Shown: piece after piece, positions 36,521 to 46,505 of the stretch
How the letters are laid out: every line of letters begins with the position of its first letter
How positions within the stretch are numbered: position 1 is the first letter of the stretch
Position numbers and translations under genes: made by a program
Origin: an uncultured Pseudomonas sp.
GTDB taxonomy: Bacteria > Pseudomonadota > Gammaproteobacteria > Pseudomonadales > Pseudomonadaceae
DNA length: 64,000 bases
Assembly: GCA_943912755.1 (NCBI GenBank)
Contig: CALTWF010000010.1
Location: forward strand, 21,414-85,413
Direction of reading: 5' to 3'
Notes under the pieces: generated by a model
Databases searched by the model: none
What the model was told of the DNA's origin: nothing
What the model saw: only the letters and a program-made list of their open reading frames with translations

Positions 36521-36616
36521 CGCCGCGGCCCCTGTGGGAGCTGGCTTGCCAGCGATAGCTATAGTGAATTCACTGACGCTATCGCTGGCAAGCCAGCTCC
36601 CACAGGGGCCGCGGCG
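36521..36616. repeat. REP inverted pair with perfect 39-bp arms
   Basis: Arms 36521-36559 and 36578-36616 are perfect reverse complements over 39 bases around an 18-base spacer that itself contains AGTGAATTCACT. The core GGGAGCTGGCTTGCCAGCGA is the same as at 1532-1612. It separates the convergent DUF4404 and queF genes. Confidence 0.95.
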
Positions 36617-36631
36617 CTTTTCAGATGATTG

Positions 36632-37462
36632 CTACTGCCTGACCAACCGCCGGTTATCCACCTCGACCGGCCCGGTGCTGCGGTACGGGTTGATATCCAG
36701 CCCACCACGGCGCACATAGCGCGCATACACGGTCAGGTGCTCGGGATCGAGCAGGCGCTTGAGATCCAGCCAGATCCGCTCCACGCACTGCTCATGGAAG
36801 TCCGCATGCTGGCGGAAGCTGATCAGGTAGGTCAGCAGGCTCGCCGCATCCAGCTCCGGGCCGCGATAGTCCACCACCACGCTGCCCCAGTCCGGCTGGC
36901 CGGTGACCGGGCAATTGGACTTGAGCAGATGGCTGTGCAGGACCTGCTCGACCTGCTTGTCCTTGTTGCAGCGCAACAGCTCCGGCTGTGGCTGCTCGTA
37001 GTTGCTGATGGCGACGTCAAGATCGTCGATGCACTGCCCCGGCAGACTCACCACGCCCTCCTCCGCCACGTCGCCCAGGCTGCGCACGCGCACGGCGACC
37101 GGCTTGCCGGCTGCGGCACCGAGGTCTTTCTCCAGGCAGGCCAGCAGCGCATCGGTGGAGTCGAACACCGTCTGGTTCAACGAGTTGAGATAAAGCTTGA
37201 ACGACTTCGACTCGATGATGTTCGGCGAGTCAGCGGGAATGGCGAACTCGCCGATGGCCACCACCGGCTTGCCCGATGGCAGCAGCCAGGACAGTTCGAA
37301 GCAGTTCCAGAAGTCGACGCCCTGCCATGGCAGGGCGTCGCCGCTGACGCCCAGTTCGGCCCATTTCGCCAGGCGCGGAATGGGGAACAGCAGGGACGGC
37401 GTGTAGGTGGCAACGTATTCGCTGGATTTACCCAGCGGGGAGTGTTCTGCAGCGGGGTGCAT
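36632..37462 (-). CDS. queF: QueF, 7-cyano-7-deazaguanine reductase
   Basis: A 276-residue bimodular (long) QueF, which reduces preQ0 to preQ1 with NADPH in queuosine biosynthesis. The signature [15 protein letters not shown] is at 84-98; catalytic Cys184 and Asp191 lie in [19 protein letters not shown] and [17 protein letters not shown] complete the active site. It is the same length class as E. coli QueF. It is flanked by a REP pair on one side and the cupredoxin gene on the other, and appears monocistronic. Confidence 0.97.
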   Translation of the reverse strand: MHPAAEHSPLGKSSEYVATYTPSLLFPIPRLAKWAELGVSGDALPWQGVDFWNCFELSWLLPSGKPVVAIGEFAIPADSPNIIESKSFKLYLNSLNQTVFDSTDALLACLEKDLGAAAGKPVAVRVRSLGDVAEEGVVSLPGQCIDDLDVAISNYEQPQPELLRCNKDKQVEQVLHSHLLKSNCPVTGQPDWGSVVVDYRGPELDAASLLTYLISFRQHADFHEQCVERIWLDLKRLLDPEHLTVYARYVRRGGLDINPYRSTGPVEVDNRRLVRQ

Positions 37463-37519
37463 GGTTCAAACCTGAAGGACGAAATTGCACTAGTCTATCG
37501 GGTTTGCACCGTGGATGGC

Positions 37520-38017
37520 TCACTGGGCGATATTCAGCTTGCCGACCATCCCGGCCTGGTAGTGCCCGGGCACGTTGCAGGCGAACTCGATGGAGGCGGA
37601 TCCGCTGAAGGTCCAGGTCAGCTCGCCGCGCTGGCCGGGCTGGACCATGACCATGTTCGGATCGTCATGCTGCATGCCGCCCATGCTGCCGTGGTCCATG
37701 CCGCCATGGCCCATCTTCGAGTGGTCCATCTGCGCCATGGCGAGCATTTCCTTCTGGTGCGCCGCGTGCATGGCGGCGTCGCCGAGATTGAACTCGTGAG
37801 CCACCTGGCCCTTGTTGATCACCACGAAACGCACGGTTTCGCCAGCCTTGACCTCGATAGCGCGCGGCTCGAAATACATATCACCCAGGGTCACCTCGAC
37901 CGTACGCGTGGCCTTGTCTGCCGCTGCCGGCTGGCCGAAGGCAAAGCCATGGTCGGGCGCGGCGATGGCCGGCAGGCTGGCCAGGGCCAGAAGTGCGGCG
38001 GTGAGTGCGAGTTTCAT
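37520..38017 (-). CDS. exported cupredoxin, copper-resistance type (CopI-like)
   Basis: A 165-residue periplasmic type-1 copper protein. A signal peptide (about 1-21, ending PAIA before APDH) is followed by the cupredoxin fold with ligands His in VAHEFNLG and Cys-His-Met in FACNVPGHYQAGM. An inserted loop (about 90-120) is rich in Met and His (MDHSKMGHGGMDHGSMGGMQHDD), which suggests additional copper binding. It should buffer or tolerate periplasmic copper. GAGGT precedes the ATG at 38017. It is divergent from copRS, with a CopR-type box between the two. Confidence 0.88.
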   Translation of the reverse strand: MKLALTAALLALASLPAIAAPDHGFAFGQPAAADKATRTVEVTLGDMYFEPRAIEVKAGETVRFVVINKGQVAHEFNLGDAAMHAAHQKEMLAMAQMDHSKMGHGGMDHGSMGGMQHDDPNMVMVQPGQRGELTWTFSGSASIEFACNVPGHYQAGMVGKLNIAQ

Positions 38018-38090
38018 CGGGGTACCTCGTTGCGATCGATTCATGCCGACATTCTGCGAGGACCGCGCTGGCGTCGACCTGACGAAAAGA

Positions 38091-38104
38091 TTACAACTTT
38101 GTCA
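38091..38104. promoter_or_regulatory. probable CopR/CusR-type binding box
   Basis: TTACAACTTTGTCA matches the palindromic copper box of CusR/CopR regulators (TGACAA-N2-TTGTCA) at 11 of its 12 defined positions. It sits in the gap between the divergent cupredoxin and copR genes, where it could control both. Confidence 0.7.
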
Positions 38105-38166
38105 GCTTTGCCCCGCCTTTTCCGCGGAAAGGTATAACGTCACCGTCGCCCCCAACCGAGAGCCCC

Positions 38167-38847
38167 ATGAAACTGCTGATTGTCGAAGACCAGGCCAAGA
38201 CCGGCCAGTACCTGCGCCAGGGCCTCAGCGAGGCCGGATTCAGCACCGAGCTGGCCAGCGACGGCGAAACCGGCCAGTTCATGGCCCTGACCGGCGACTA
38301 CGACCTGCTGATTCTCGACGTGATGCTGCCCGGCCGCGATGGCTGGCAGATCCTCAAGTCGGTGCGCGACGCCGGGCAAGGCGTGCCGGTACTGTTCCTC
38401 ACCGCCCGCGATGCGGTCGAGGACCGGGTCCACGGCCTGGAACTGGGCGCCGACGATTACCTGGTCAAGCCCTTCGCCTTTTCCGAACTGCTGGCCCGGG
38501 TGCGCACCCTGCTGCGCCGCGGCAGCAATCCAACCCAGGAAACCACCCTGGGCCTGGCCGACCTGCGCCTCGACCTGATCCGCCGCCGCGTCGAGCGCGC
38601 CGGCCAGCGCCTCGACCTGACCGCCAAGGAATTCGCCCTGCTCGAACTGCTGCTGCGCCGCCAGGGCGAAGTGCTGCCCAAGTCGCTGATCGCTTCGCAG
38701 GTGTGGGACATGAATTTCGACAGCGATACCAACGTCATCGAGGTGGCGATCCGCCGTTTGCGCCTGAAGATCGACGACGCCCATGACAACAAGCTGATCC
38801 ATACCGTGCGCGGTATGGGCTATGTTCTCGAAGAGCGCCCGGCCTGA
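38167..38847 (+). CDS. copR: heavy-metal response regulator (CopR family)
   Basis: A 226-residue OmpR-family regulator of the CusR/CopR/IrlR group. Receiver domain (about 1-115) with phospho-acceptor Asp51 ([10 protein letters not shown]) and the KPF motif; winged helix (about 125-222) with [24 protein letters not shown] and [11 protein letters not shown]. Metal regulators of this group share [20 protein letters not shown]. Its neighbours (cupredoxin and CopS-like kinase) and the box at 38091 point to copper. Its stop overlaps the start of the kinase gene (TGATG). Confidence 0.88.
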   Translation: MKLLIVEDQAKTGQYLRQGLSEAGFSTELASDGETGQFMALTGDYDLLILDVMLPGRDGWQILKSVRDAGQGVPVLFLTARDAVEDRVHGLELGADDYLVKPFAFSELLARVRTLLRRGSNPTQETTLGLADLRLDLIRRRVERAGQRLDLTAKEFALLELLLRRQGEVLPKSLIASQVWDMNFDSDTNVIEVAIRRLRLKIDDAHDNKLIHTVRGMGYVLEERPA

Positions 38848-40187
38848 TGCCGCGCCTGTCCCTCGGCGTTCGCCTCGCCCTGCTCTTCGCCGCCTGCACT
38901 GCCGCGGTTTCGCTGGTGGCGGGCATTCTGTTCAGCCGCGCCAGCGCCGCGCACTTCGTCGAGCTCGATCAACAACTGCTGAACAGCCGCCTGCCGGTGT
39001 TGCAGCGCATCCTCGACGGCGTCGACAGCCCCGTCCGCCTGGCCCCGCGCCTGGCCGAGCTGAAGGATGAACTGGCCCACCAGACCGATCTGGCCCTGCG
39101 CCTGCGCGGCGCCGACGGCAGCATCTGGTTCGCCAGCCGCGCCAACCTGCCGGATAGCGCCGACCCACCAGGCCTGACCACCCTGCATGCCGAGCACACC
39201 GATTACCGCAGCCTCGGCGTGCAGTTGCCAGCGCTGCAACTCACCCTGTTTCTCGATATCACCCACCACCAGCATTTTCTCCAGCGCATGCAACGCCTGA
39301 TCTGGCTGACCGTCGGCCTCAGCGCGCTGGCCACCGCGCTGCTCGGGGCCTGGGCCGCGCGCAGCGGGCTGCGGCCACTGCGGCGGATGGGCGAAGTGGC
39401 CGCCGGTGTCTCCGCACGCTCGCTGACCACGCGCCTGCCGGTGGAGCAGATGCCGGTGGAACTGGCGGAACTGGCCAACGCCATGAATGCCATGCTCGAA
39501 CGCCTGGATGACGCCTTCCAGCGCCTCTCGGCGTTTTCCGCGGATATCGCCCATGAACTGCGTACGCCGCTGTCCAACCTGCTGACCCATACCCAGGTCA
39601 CCCTGACCCGCCCACGCAGCCTCGACGAGTACCGCGAGGCGCTGCACGGCAACCTGGAAGAGCTGCAATGGATGGCGCAGATGGTCAACGACATGCTCTA
39701 CCTGGCCAAGGCCGACCACGGGCTGCTGATGCCCAATCGCCAACCGCTGGCCCTGCACGGGGAAGTGGATGCCTTGCTGGAGTACTACGGCGCATTGGCC
39801 GAGGAGACGGGCGTCGGCTTGAGCCGAGCCGGGGAAGCGACCCTGGACGGCGACCGCCACATGCTGCGCAGGGCGTTGTCCAACCTGCTGGACAACGCCC
39901 TGCGCTTCACTGCGGCGGACGGGGAAATCAAGGTCGGCATCGAGGAAAGCGACGGAAAAATCCGCCTGGAGGTGGCCAATCGCGGAGAACCGATCGATGC
40001 GGCACAGTTGCCGCGACTGTTCGACCGCTTCTACCGTGCCGACCCGGCGCGGCGGGCCGGCAGCAGCGAGCATGCCGGACTGGGCCTGGCCATCACCCAG
40101 TCCATCGTCCGCGCCCATGGCGGGAGCATCCGCGCCGAATCGGCGGCGGGCTGGACCCGCTTCATCATCGAGCTGCCCGCCACCTAG
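38847..40187 (+). CDS. copS: heavy-metal sensor histidine kinase (CopS family)
   Basis: A 446-residue membrane kinase: TM1 (about 10-30), periplasmic sensor (about 31-150), TM2 (about 152-175), HAMP (about 175-225), HisKA box FSADIAHELRTPLSN with His236, and a HATPase domain with LLDNALRFTAADGEI, LFDRFYRAD and GLGLAI motifs. Family architecture matches CusS/CopS. Translation is coupled to copR by the TGATG overlap. It ends 5 bases from the convergent lolE gene. The inducing metal is inferred to be copper, possibly silver. Confidence 0.88.
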   Translation: MPRLSLGVRLALLFAACTAAVSLVAGILFSRASAAHFVELDQQLLNSRLPVLQRILDGVDSPVRLAPRLAELKDELAHQTDLALRLRGADGSIWFASRANLPDSADPPGLTTLHAEHTDYRSLGVQLPALQLTLFLDITHHQHFLQRMQRLIWLTVGLSALATALLGAWAARSGLRPLRRMGEVAAGVSARSLTTRLPVEQMPVELAELANAMNAMLERLDDAFQRLSAFSADIAHELRTPLSNLLTHTQVTLTRPRSLDEYREALHGNLEELQWMAQMVNDMLYLAKADHGLLMPNRQPLALHGEVDALLEYYGALAEETGVGLSRAGEATLDGDRHMLRRALSNLLDNALRFTAADGEIKVGIEESDGKIRLEVANRGEPIDAAQLPRLFDRFYRADPARRAGSSEHAGLGLAITQSIVRAHGGSIRAESAAGWTRFIIELPAT

Positions 40188-40192
40188 CGGGC

Positions 40193-41437
40193 TTACTCGT
40201 AGCGCAGCGCCATCGCCGGCTCGACCTGCGACGCACGCCAGGCCGGGTAGATGGTAGCGAGGAAGCTCATCACCAGGCCGGCGCTGCAGATCAGCACCAC
40301 GTCACCCCATTGCAGCTCCGACGGCAGCGAACTGATGAAGTACACGTCGGAGGTGAAGATGTGCTGGCCGCTGACCCGCTCGATCCAGCCCACCACATCG
40401 CTGACGTTGAGCGCCAGGGCCACGCCCAGCACGCCACCGATCAGGGTGCCGACCACGCCGATCAGGCTGCCCTGGACCATGAAGGCGCCCATGATCTGCC
40501 CCGGCGTCGCGCCGATGGTGCGCAGGATGGCGATATCCGCGCCCTTGTCGTTCACCACCATGATCAGGGTGGCGATGATGTTGAACGCGGCCACGGCGAT
40601 GATCATCAGCAGCAACAGGCCGATCATGGTCTTTTCCATTTTCATCGCGCTGAACAGGCTGCCCTGGGTGTGGGTCCAGTCATCGGCCCGGTACTGCTCG
40701 CCCAGTGCCGTGGCAATGCCTGCGGACACCACCGGTGCGGCGTACAGATCCTTGATCTTCAGGCGCACGCTCTGCACCTGGTTCGGCTCCCAGCGTTGCA
40801 TCTGCGCGGCATCGGCGACATGGATCATGGCCATGGAGCCATCCAGCTCGGCGCCGACCTTGAAGATGCCGACCACGTTCAGCCGCTGCATGCGCGGGGT
40901 GATGCCACCCGGCTCGCCGCTGACTTCGGGGACGATCAGGGTCAGCTTGTCGCCGACCGAGAGACGAAAGCGCCGCGCAGTGATCTCGCCGATGACCACG
41001 CCGAACTCGCCCGGCTTGAGGTCTTCGAGGCTGCCCTGGACGATGTGCTGGGTGACGATGGAGACCTTGCCTTCCTGTTCCGGGTCGATGCCGCTGACCT
41101 GGATCGGCTGCATCGAGCCCTTGTAGGAGAGCATGCCTTCCATCTCGGTGAAGGGCACCGCGGCGAGCACCTCGGGGTTCTTCAGCGCGGCGGCGGCCAC
41201 CGGCTGCCAGTCGTCCAGCGGCTTGACCCCGACGATCATCGCGTGCGGCACCATGCCGAGGATCCGCGAGCTCATCTCGCGCTGGAAACCGTTCATCACC
41301 GACAGCACGGTGATCATCGCCAGCACGCCGAGGGACAGGCCGATCATCGAGGTCATGGAAATGAACGAGATGAAGTGATTACGACGCTTGGCGCGGGTGT
41401 AGCGGGCGCCGATGAAAATCGACAAGGGTCTGAACAT
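40193..41437 (-). CDS. lolE: LolC/E-family lipoprotein-release permease (second copy)
   Basis: A 414-residue inner-membrane permease with four TM helices and a large periplasmic domain between TM1 and TM2 (about 50-270). It starts [34 protein letters not shown] and ends PAWRASQVEPAMALRYE, nearly the same frame as its partner at 42209-43459. With the LolD ATPase it extracts mature lipoproteins from the inner membrane for transfer to LolA. The internal similarity shows that the two permeases are tandem duplicates. LolC and LolE labels are assigned by position only. The start at 41437 is preferred over the Met 12 bases earlier. Confidence 0.9.
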   Translation of the reverse strand: MFRPLSIFIGARYTRAKRRNHFISFISMTSMIGLSLGVLAMITVLSVMNGFQREMSSRILGMVPHAMIVGVKPLDDWQPVAAAALKNPEVLAAVPFTEMEGMLSYKGSMQPIQVSGIDPEQEGKVSIVTQHIVQGSLEDLKPGEFGVVIGEITARRFRLSVGDKLTLIVPEVSGEPGGITPRMQRLNVVGIFKVGAELDGSMAMIHVADAAQMQRWEPNQVQSVRLKIKDLYAAPVVSAGIATALGEQYRADDWTHTQGSLFSAMKMEKTMIGLLLLMIIAVAAFNIIATLIMVVNDKGADIAILRTIGATPGQIMGAFMVQGSLIGVVGTLIGGVLGVALALNVSDVVGWIERVSGQHIFTSDVYFISSLPSELQWGDVVLICSAGLVMSFLATIYPAWRASQVEPAMALRYE

Positions 41438-41517
41438 GAAGTGATGCACCCAGGCAAGGAAAACGACCAGGGCGCCCGGCTATGGCACGGGCGCCCGCCA
41501 CGAGTCAGATCGACGCT

Positions 41518-42201
41518 TCAGATAGAAACCAGGCGGCCCTCTTCCAGGCGCAGCACGCGGTCCATCTGCCGCGCCAGGTTCAGGTCATGGGTTACCACCA
41601 GGAAGGCGGTCTGCGACGAGGTGCTCAGCTCGCGCATCAGGTCCTGGATACCCTGGGCGGTGTGCTGGTCGAGGTTGCCGGTAGGCTCGTCGAGCATCAC
41701 CAGGCCGGGACGGTTGACCAGCGCCCGGGCGATCGCCACGCGCTGGCGCTCGCCGCCGGACAGTTCGGCCGGTTTGTGGCTCAGGCGGTGGCCGAGGCCG
41801 ACGCGCTTGAGCAGCGCCTCGGCGCGCTCGCGGGCCTCGGGGATCGCGGTGCGGCCGATCAGCAGCGGCATGCACACGTTTTCCAGGGCGGTGAACTCCG
41901 GCAGCAGGTGGTGGAACTGGTAGACGAAGCCCAGCGCCCGGTTGCGCAGCAGGCCGCGGGCGCGCTCGCCGAGGGCAGACAGTTCTTCGCCGGCCAGCCA
42001 GACGCTGCCACGGGTCGGGGTATCCAGGCCGCCAAGCAGGTTGAGCAAGGTACTCTTGCCCGAGCCCGAGCTGCCGACGATGGCCACCCGCTCGCCGGGG
42101 AACAGTTCAAGCTGCAGGTTCGACAGCACCTGCACCGACTCCGGGCCTTCCTCATAGGATTTGCCCAGGTCGCGGCAACTCAGTACGGCTTTATCACTCA
42201 T
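41518..42201 (-). CDS. lolD: LolD, lipoprotein-release ATPase
   Basis: A 227-residue ABC ATPase. Walker [10 protein letters not shown] (about 43-51), Q-loop region [16 protein letters not shown], signature [15 protein letters not shown], Walker [13 protein letters not shown] and the switch His in VTHDLNLA are intact. The [10 protein letters not shown] motif is the LolD coupling feature. I chose the ATG at 42201 (MSDKAVLSC), the family's usual start; ATG at 42216 overlapping the lolC stop is possible. It lies between the two permease genes and works with them. Confidence 0.93.
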   Translation of the reverse strand: MSDKAVLSCRDLGKSYEEGPESVQVLSNLQLELFPGERVAIVGSSGSGKSTLLNLLGGLDTPTRGSVWLAGEELSALGERARGLLRNRALGFVYQFHHLLPEFTALENVCMPLLIGRTAIPEARERAEALLKRVGLGHRLSHKPAELSGGERQRVAIARALVNRPGLVMLDEPTGNLDQHTAQGIQDLMRELSTSSQTAFLVVTHDLNLARQMDRVLRLEEGRLVSI

Positions 42202-42208
42202 GCCCAAC

Positions 42209-43459
42209 TCACTCATAACGTAGCGCCTCCGCAGGCTGGGTGCGTGCCGCACGCCAGGCCGGATACAGGGTGGCGAGGAAACTCAGGACCAGCGCCGCGC
42301 CGCAGACCATCCACACGTCCTCGGCCATGATCCGCGACGGCAGGTAGTCGATGAAATAGACATCGGCGTTGAGGAATTTGTGGCCGATCAGGGTCTCCAG
42401 GCCGGCGATGGCGGCGCTGACATTGAGCGCCGCGAGAATGCCCACCGCCGCGCCGATGGCCGTGCCGACCACGCCGATGATGGTGCCCTGGACCATGAAG
42501 ATCGCCATGATCTGCCCCGGCGTGGAGCCGAGGGTGCGCAGGATGGCGATGTCGCCGCGCTTGTCGTTCACCACCATGACCAGGGTAGAAATGATGTTGA
42601 ACGCCGCCACTGCGACGATCAGCAGCAGGAGCAGGCCGATCATCGCCTTTTCCATGCGGATCGCCTGGTACAGGTTGCCGTAGCTGCGGGTCCAGTCGCG
42701 GGCGTAGAACTCGTGGTCGCCCAGCTGGCGGGCGATATTGAAGGCGTTGCGCGGGGCCTGGAACAGGTCGTCGAACTTCAGGCGCAGGCCCTGTACCTGG
42801 TCCGGCTTCCAGCGGTGCAGGCGGGACAGGTCGGCGATGTTGGTCAGGCCCAGGTAGCCGTCGATTTCCCCGGCGCCGACATGGAAGGTGCCGACCACGG
42901 TGAAACGCTTCATGCGCGGGAACATGCCGGCCGGGGTCACGGTGACCTCGGGGGCGACGAAGGTCAGCTTGTCGCCGACACCAACGCCGAGCTTGGCCGC
43001 CGCCTTGTCACCGATCAGGATGCCGAAGCCGCCGGGCTGCAGGTCTTCGAGACGGCCCTGCTGGATGAAGTCGCCGATAATCGAAACCTTGCGCTCCTGC
43101 GCCGGGTCAATACCGTTGAGCAGGACCTTCTGTACCTTGCCGTCATGGGTCAGCAGCCCCTGCATCTGGGTGAAGGGCGCGACGTCGAGCACCGAGGGAT
43201 TCTGCTTTACTTTATCGGCGAGGGCCGGCCAGCCGTTGAGCGGCTGCCCGGTCTCGAGGGTGGCATGCGGGACCATGCCCAGGACGCGGGTACGCATCTC
43301 GTGATCGAAGCCGTTCATCACCGACAGCACCACGATCATCACCACCACGCCAAGGGCGAGGCCGATCATCGAGGTCAGGGAAATGAACGAGACGAAGTGG
43401 TTGCGGCGCTTGGCACGGGTGTAGCGCGTGCCGATGAAGACGAAAAGAGGTCTGAACAT
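42209..43459 (-). CDS. lolC: LolC/E-family lipoprotein-release permease (first copy)
   Basis: A 416-residue permease, paralogous to the product of 40193-41437 (same [22 protein letters not shown] start, [21 protein letters not shown] loop, and [21 protein letters not shown] end). Four TM helices surround a periplasmic domain. It forms the LolCDE complex that sorts lipoproteins. It starts at 43459; a longer in-frame start would add a non-family N-terminus. It is the first gene of lolC-lolD-lolE, and divergent from the PilZ gene with about 94 bases between. Confidence 0.9.
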   Translation of the reverse strand: MFRPLFVFIGTRYTRAKRRNHFVSFISLTSMIGLALGVVVMIVVLSVMNGFDHEMRTRVLGMVPHATLETGQPLNGWPALADKVKQNPSVLDVAPFTQMQGLLTHDGKVQKVLLNGIDPAQERKVSIIGDFIQQGRLEDLQPGGFGILIGDKAAAKLGVGVGDKLTFVAPEVTVTPAGMFPRMKRFTVVGTFHVGAGEIDGYLGLTNIADLSRLHRWKPDQVQGLRLKFDDLFQAPRNAFNIARQLGDHEFYARDWTRSYGNLYQAIRMEKAMIGLLLLLIVAVAAFNIISTLVMVVNDKRGDIAILRTLGSTPGQIMAIFMVQGTIIGVVGTAIGAAVGILAALNVSAAIAGLETLIGHKFLNADVYFIDYLPSRIMAEDVWMVCGAALVLSFLATLYPAWRAARTQPAEALRYE

Positions 43460-43553
43460 GTCGGGGCTTGTTCGGATGAAAGAGGAACGTCCTTGTGGCG
43501 GGGTCAGGACAGCGGATTTACACTCAGACCACCGCCGTAACCATGGGTTCGCC

Positions 43554-44141
43554 ATGTCGACATTAGATGAAGAAGATCGCCGCGAATACTATCGCATCGA
43601 GGATAGGATCGCACTGGAAATTAGCCCGCTGAGCGCGGCGGACGCCCTTGGTACGGACTTGTTGCAAGATGATTCACCGCTGTTCAACCTGCTCAGCGAA
43701 CTGCACCTGAGCGAATTCGAATCGCAGCATCTGCTGCGCCAGCTGAGCGAGAAGGACCGCACCCTGGCGGCCTTCCTCAAGGCCCAGAACAAACGCATCG
43801 ACCTGCTCAGCGCGGTGATCGGGCAGATCCTCATCGGCGAGATCGGCGCACCGCAGCCGGTGACCCTGTCCGAGGGCGGTGTCGAGTTCAAGCATCCCGC
43901 AGCGTTCGAGCCCGGCAGCCGGGTCGCCGTGAAAATGGTCCTGATGCCCCGCGCCTCCGGCCTGCTCCTGCGCGGCAAGGTCACCCACTGCGACAGCCTG
44001 GCCGACGGCAGCTACGACATCGGCACCGAGTTCGTCGATATCAGCGATGCCCAGCGCCAGTTGCTGGCCCGCTACATCCTCCAGCGGCAGCAACAGCAAC
44101 GCCGCCAGGCCCTGGAACAGAACGATCCGCCAGCCTCCTGA
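43554..44141 (+). CDS. PilZ-domain protein next to lolCDE
   Basis: A 195-residue cytoplasmic protein. An N-terminal segment contains the c-di-GMP-binding RxxxR motif (Arg14-Arg18 in YYRIEDRIALE), a helical middle (about 45-85) and a C-terminal PilZ barrel (about 95-175). The second PilZ motif, normally (D/N)xSxxG, is TLSEGG, so the Asp/Asn is replaced by Thr. Binding is plausible but not certain. The gene is also found next to lolCDE in P. aeruginosa (PA2989). It precedes the GDPD gene by 35 bases and may be in its operon. Confidence 0.8.
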   Translation: MSTLDEEDRREYYRIEDRIALEISPLSAADALGTDLLQDDSPLFNLLSELHLSEFESQHLLRQLSEKDRTLAAFLKAQNKRIDLLSAVIGQILIGEIGAPQPVTLSEGGVEFKHPAAFEPGSRVAVKMVLMPRASGLLLRGKVTHCDSLADGSYDIGTEFVDISDAQRQLLARYILQRQQQQRRQALEQNDPPAS

Positions 44142-44176
44142 ATTTCAGCCCCCAGTCTTTTCTTGAAGGAACAAAC

Positions 44177-44899
44177 GTGACGCAGATTTACGGCCATCGC
44201 GGCGCCAAGGGCGAAGCCCCGGAGAACACCCTGACCAGCTTCCAGCAGTGCCTGCAACATGGCGTGCGCCGCTGCGAACTCGACCTGCACCTGTCGGCCG
44301 ACAACGAGCTGATGGTGATCCACGACCCGACCCTGAAACGCACCACCGGCCGGCGCGGCAAGGTGGTGGAACACAGCGCCGCCGAACTGGTGACCTACGA
44401 CGCGCGCAAAGGTGGACCCGGCTGGGTTCAGCCCTGCCCGATCCCGAGCCTTGAGGAACTGTTCGAGAAATGCCCGTTCGAGCATTGGCAACTGGAGGTC
44501 AAGAGCGCTTCGCGGACCCGCGCCGCGACCACGGTGCTGGCGATTCGCGAGATGGCCCAGCGTTTCGGCCTGCTGGACAACGTGACCATCACCTCCAGTT
44601 CCCGCGAGGTGCTGGCCGCCGCCCAGGAGCTGGTACCGGACGTATCCCGCGGCCTGGTGGCGGAATATGCCTGGCTCGACCCGCTGAAGGTCGCGCAGAA
44701 CTATGGCTGTGAACTGCTGGCGCTGAACTGGACGCACTGCAGCCCCGAACGCCTGGCCAAAGCCCAGCGCCAGGGGCTGCATGTGTCGGTGTGGACGGTC
44801 AACGAGCCGGCGCTGATGCGCCGGCTTGCCGACTTCGGCGTAGACAGCCTGATTACAGACTTTCCCGGTTTGGCCACTGCCACCCTCGGGAATCGCTGA
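44177..44899 (+). CDS. glycerophosphodiester phosphodiesterase
   Basis: A 240-residue cytoplasmic GDPD-family enzyme with the TIM-barrel signature GHRGAKGEAPENTLTSF at the start (His and Glu catalytic/metal ligands), CELDLHLSADNELMVIHDPTLKRTTGR, and the QLEVKS metal-ligand region. It hydrolyses glycerophosphodiesters to glycerol-3-phosphate and an alcohol, in the manner of UgpQ rather than periplasmic GlpQ because no signal peptide is present. GAAGGA precedes the start codon at 44177, which is GTG. It matches P. aeruginosa PA2990 in context. Confidence 0.9.
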   Translation: MTQIYGHRGAKGEAPENTLTSFQQCLQHGVRRCELDLHLSADNELMVIHDPTLKRTTGRRGKVVEHSAAELVTYDARKGGPGWVQPCPIPSLEELFEKCPFEHWQLEVKSASRTRAATTVLAIREMAQRFGLLDNVTITSSSREVLAAAQELVPDVSRGLVAEYAWLDPLKVAQNYGCELLALNWTHCSPERLAKAQRQGLHVSVWTVNEPALMRRLADFGVDSLITDFPGLATATLGNR

Positions 44900-44910
44900 A
44901 ATCGATCTCC

Positions 44911-44935
44911 CCGGCCGGCTCAGGCCACCGGCCGG
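44911..44935. terminator. hairpin between convergent GDPD and sthA genes
   Basis: CCGGCCGG at 44911-44918 and 44928-44935 can pair across a 9-base loop. No T tract is present, so it is only a possible bidirectional terminator. Confidence 0.4.
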
Positions 44936-44941
44936 AGCCGC

Positions 44942-46336
44942 TCAAAAAAGCCGGTTGAGGCCATCGTACGCGGCGACCCGATAGGCTTCGGCCATGGTCG
45001 GGTAGTTGAAGGTGGTGTTGACGAAATACTTGAGGGTATTGCGCTCACCCGGCTGGTCCATGATGGCCTGGCCGATATGGACGATCTCCGAAGCCTGGTA
45101 GCCGAAGCAGTGCACGCCAAGGATTTCCAGGGTTTCACGGTGGAACAGGATCTTCAGCATGCCTTGCGGCTCGCCGGCGATCTGCGCCCGGGCCATGCTC
45201 TTGAAGAAGGCCTTGCCCACTTCGTATGGCACCTTGGCCTGGGTCAGTTCCTGCTCGTTCTTGCCGATCGAGCTGATCTCCGGAATGGTGTAGATCCCGG
45301 TCGGCACGTCGTTGACGAAGCGCCAGCTGCCGTTGTCGACGATGCTGCCGGCAGCGGAGCGACCCTGGTCATGGGCGGCACTGGCCAGGCTCGGCCAGCC
45401 GATCACGTCGCCGGCGCCGTAGATGTTCGGCACCTGGGTGCGGTAGGCCTCGTCGACCTCGATCTGGCCGCGACTGTTGACCTTGATGCCGATGTTTTCC
45501 AGGCCCAGCTTGTCGGTGTTGCCGGTACGGCCGTTGCACCACAGCAAGGCGTCGGCCTTGATCTTCTTGCCCGACTTCAGGTGCAGGATCACACCGTTGT
45601 CCAGGCCTTCGACGCGCTCGTACTCTTCGTTGTGGCGCACGGTGATGTTGTTGTTGCTGAAGTGGTAGCTCAGGGCCTGGGAGATTTCCGAGTCGAGGAA
45701 GCTCAGCAGTTGCCCGCGGTTGTCCACCAGTTCCACCAGCACACCCAGGCCGCTGAAGATCGAGGCGTATTCGCAACCGATCACGCCGGCACCGTAGACG
45801 ATCAGTTTGCGCGGGGTGTGGCCGAGGCTGAGGATGGTGTCGCTATCGTAGATACGCGGGTGGTGGAAATCGATATCGGCCGGGCGGTACGGGCGCGAAC
45901 CGGTGGCGATGATGATGTGCTTGGCCACCAGCTTCTCGACCACGCCATTGGCGCAGACCACTTCGACGGTCTGCTCGTCGGCGAAGCTGCCGGTGCCGAC
46001 GAACACGTCGACGCGGTTGCGCGCGTAGTAGCCGGTGCGCGAAGCGACCTGCTTGGAGATCACTTTCTCGGCGCTTTTCAGCACGTCGGGGAAGGAGAAC
46101 CAGCGCGGCTCACCAATGGCCCGGAACATCGGGTTGGTGTTGAACTGCATGATCTGGCGCACCGAGTGACGCAGGGCCTTGGACGGGATGGTGCCCAGAT
46201 GGGTGCAGTTGCCGCCGACCTGGCGACGGCTATCGACCATCGCGACCTTGCGTCCTGCTTTGGCAGCATTCATTGCCGCCCCTTCTCCTGCGGGGCCGGA
46301 ACCCAGCACCACTACGTCGTAGTTGTAGACAGCCAT
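44942..46336 (-). CDS. sthA: soluble pyridine nucleotide transhydrogenase
   Basis: A 464-residue flavoprotein that interconverts NADPH and NADH pools. FAD-binding [15 protein letters not shown] lies near residue 12 and the second dinucleotide motif [13 protein letters not shown] near residue 184. In the redox segment [17 protein letters not shown] the second cysteine of the dihydrolipoamide dehydrogenase CxxxxC pair is Thr, which is the SthA hallmark. The C-terminal dimer region contains [15 protein letters not shown]. The ATG at 46336 has GGAG 6 bases upstream. In P. aeruginosa it is PA2991, beside the same neighbours. Confidence 0.96.
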   Translation of the reverse strand: MAVYNYDVVVLGSGPAGEGAAMNAAKAGRKVAMVDSRRQVGGNCTHLGTIPSKALRHSVRQIMQFNTNPMFRAIGEPRWFSFPDVLKSAEKVISKQVASRTGYYARNRVDVFVGTGSFADEQTVEVVCANGVVEKLVAKHIIIATGSRPYRPADIDFHHPRIYDSDTILSLGHTPRKLIVYGAGVIGCEYASIFSGLGVLVELVDNRGQLLSFLDSEISQALSYHFSNNNITVRHNEEYERVEGLDNGVILHLKSGKKIKADALLWCNGRTGNTDKLGLENIGIKVNSRGQIEVDEAYRTQVPNIYGAGDVIGWPSLASAAHDQGRSAAGSIVDNGSWRFVNDVPTGIYTIPEISSIGKNEQELTQAKVPYEVGKAFFKSMARAQIAGEPQGMLKILFHRETLEILGVHCFGYQASEIVHIGQAIMDQPGERNTLKYFVNTTFNYPTMAEAYRVAAYDGLNRLF

Positions 46337-46505
46337 GCGTACTCCTTCAGAACAGGCCCGGACGCCAGGCCGGCGACCGGGGCATCATGGCGCACGGTCG
46401 ACGCCATGAAAAAATTCGGGTGCAGTCTAATCAAGCTTGAACGGCGCGCACATTAACCCTTGGTCGCGTCGTAGGCTATTTTTCTCTGCACTACATGCAA
46501 GACAT

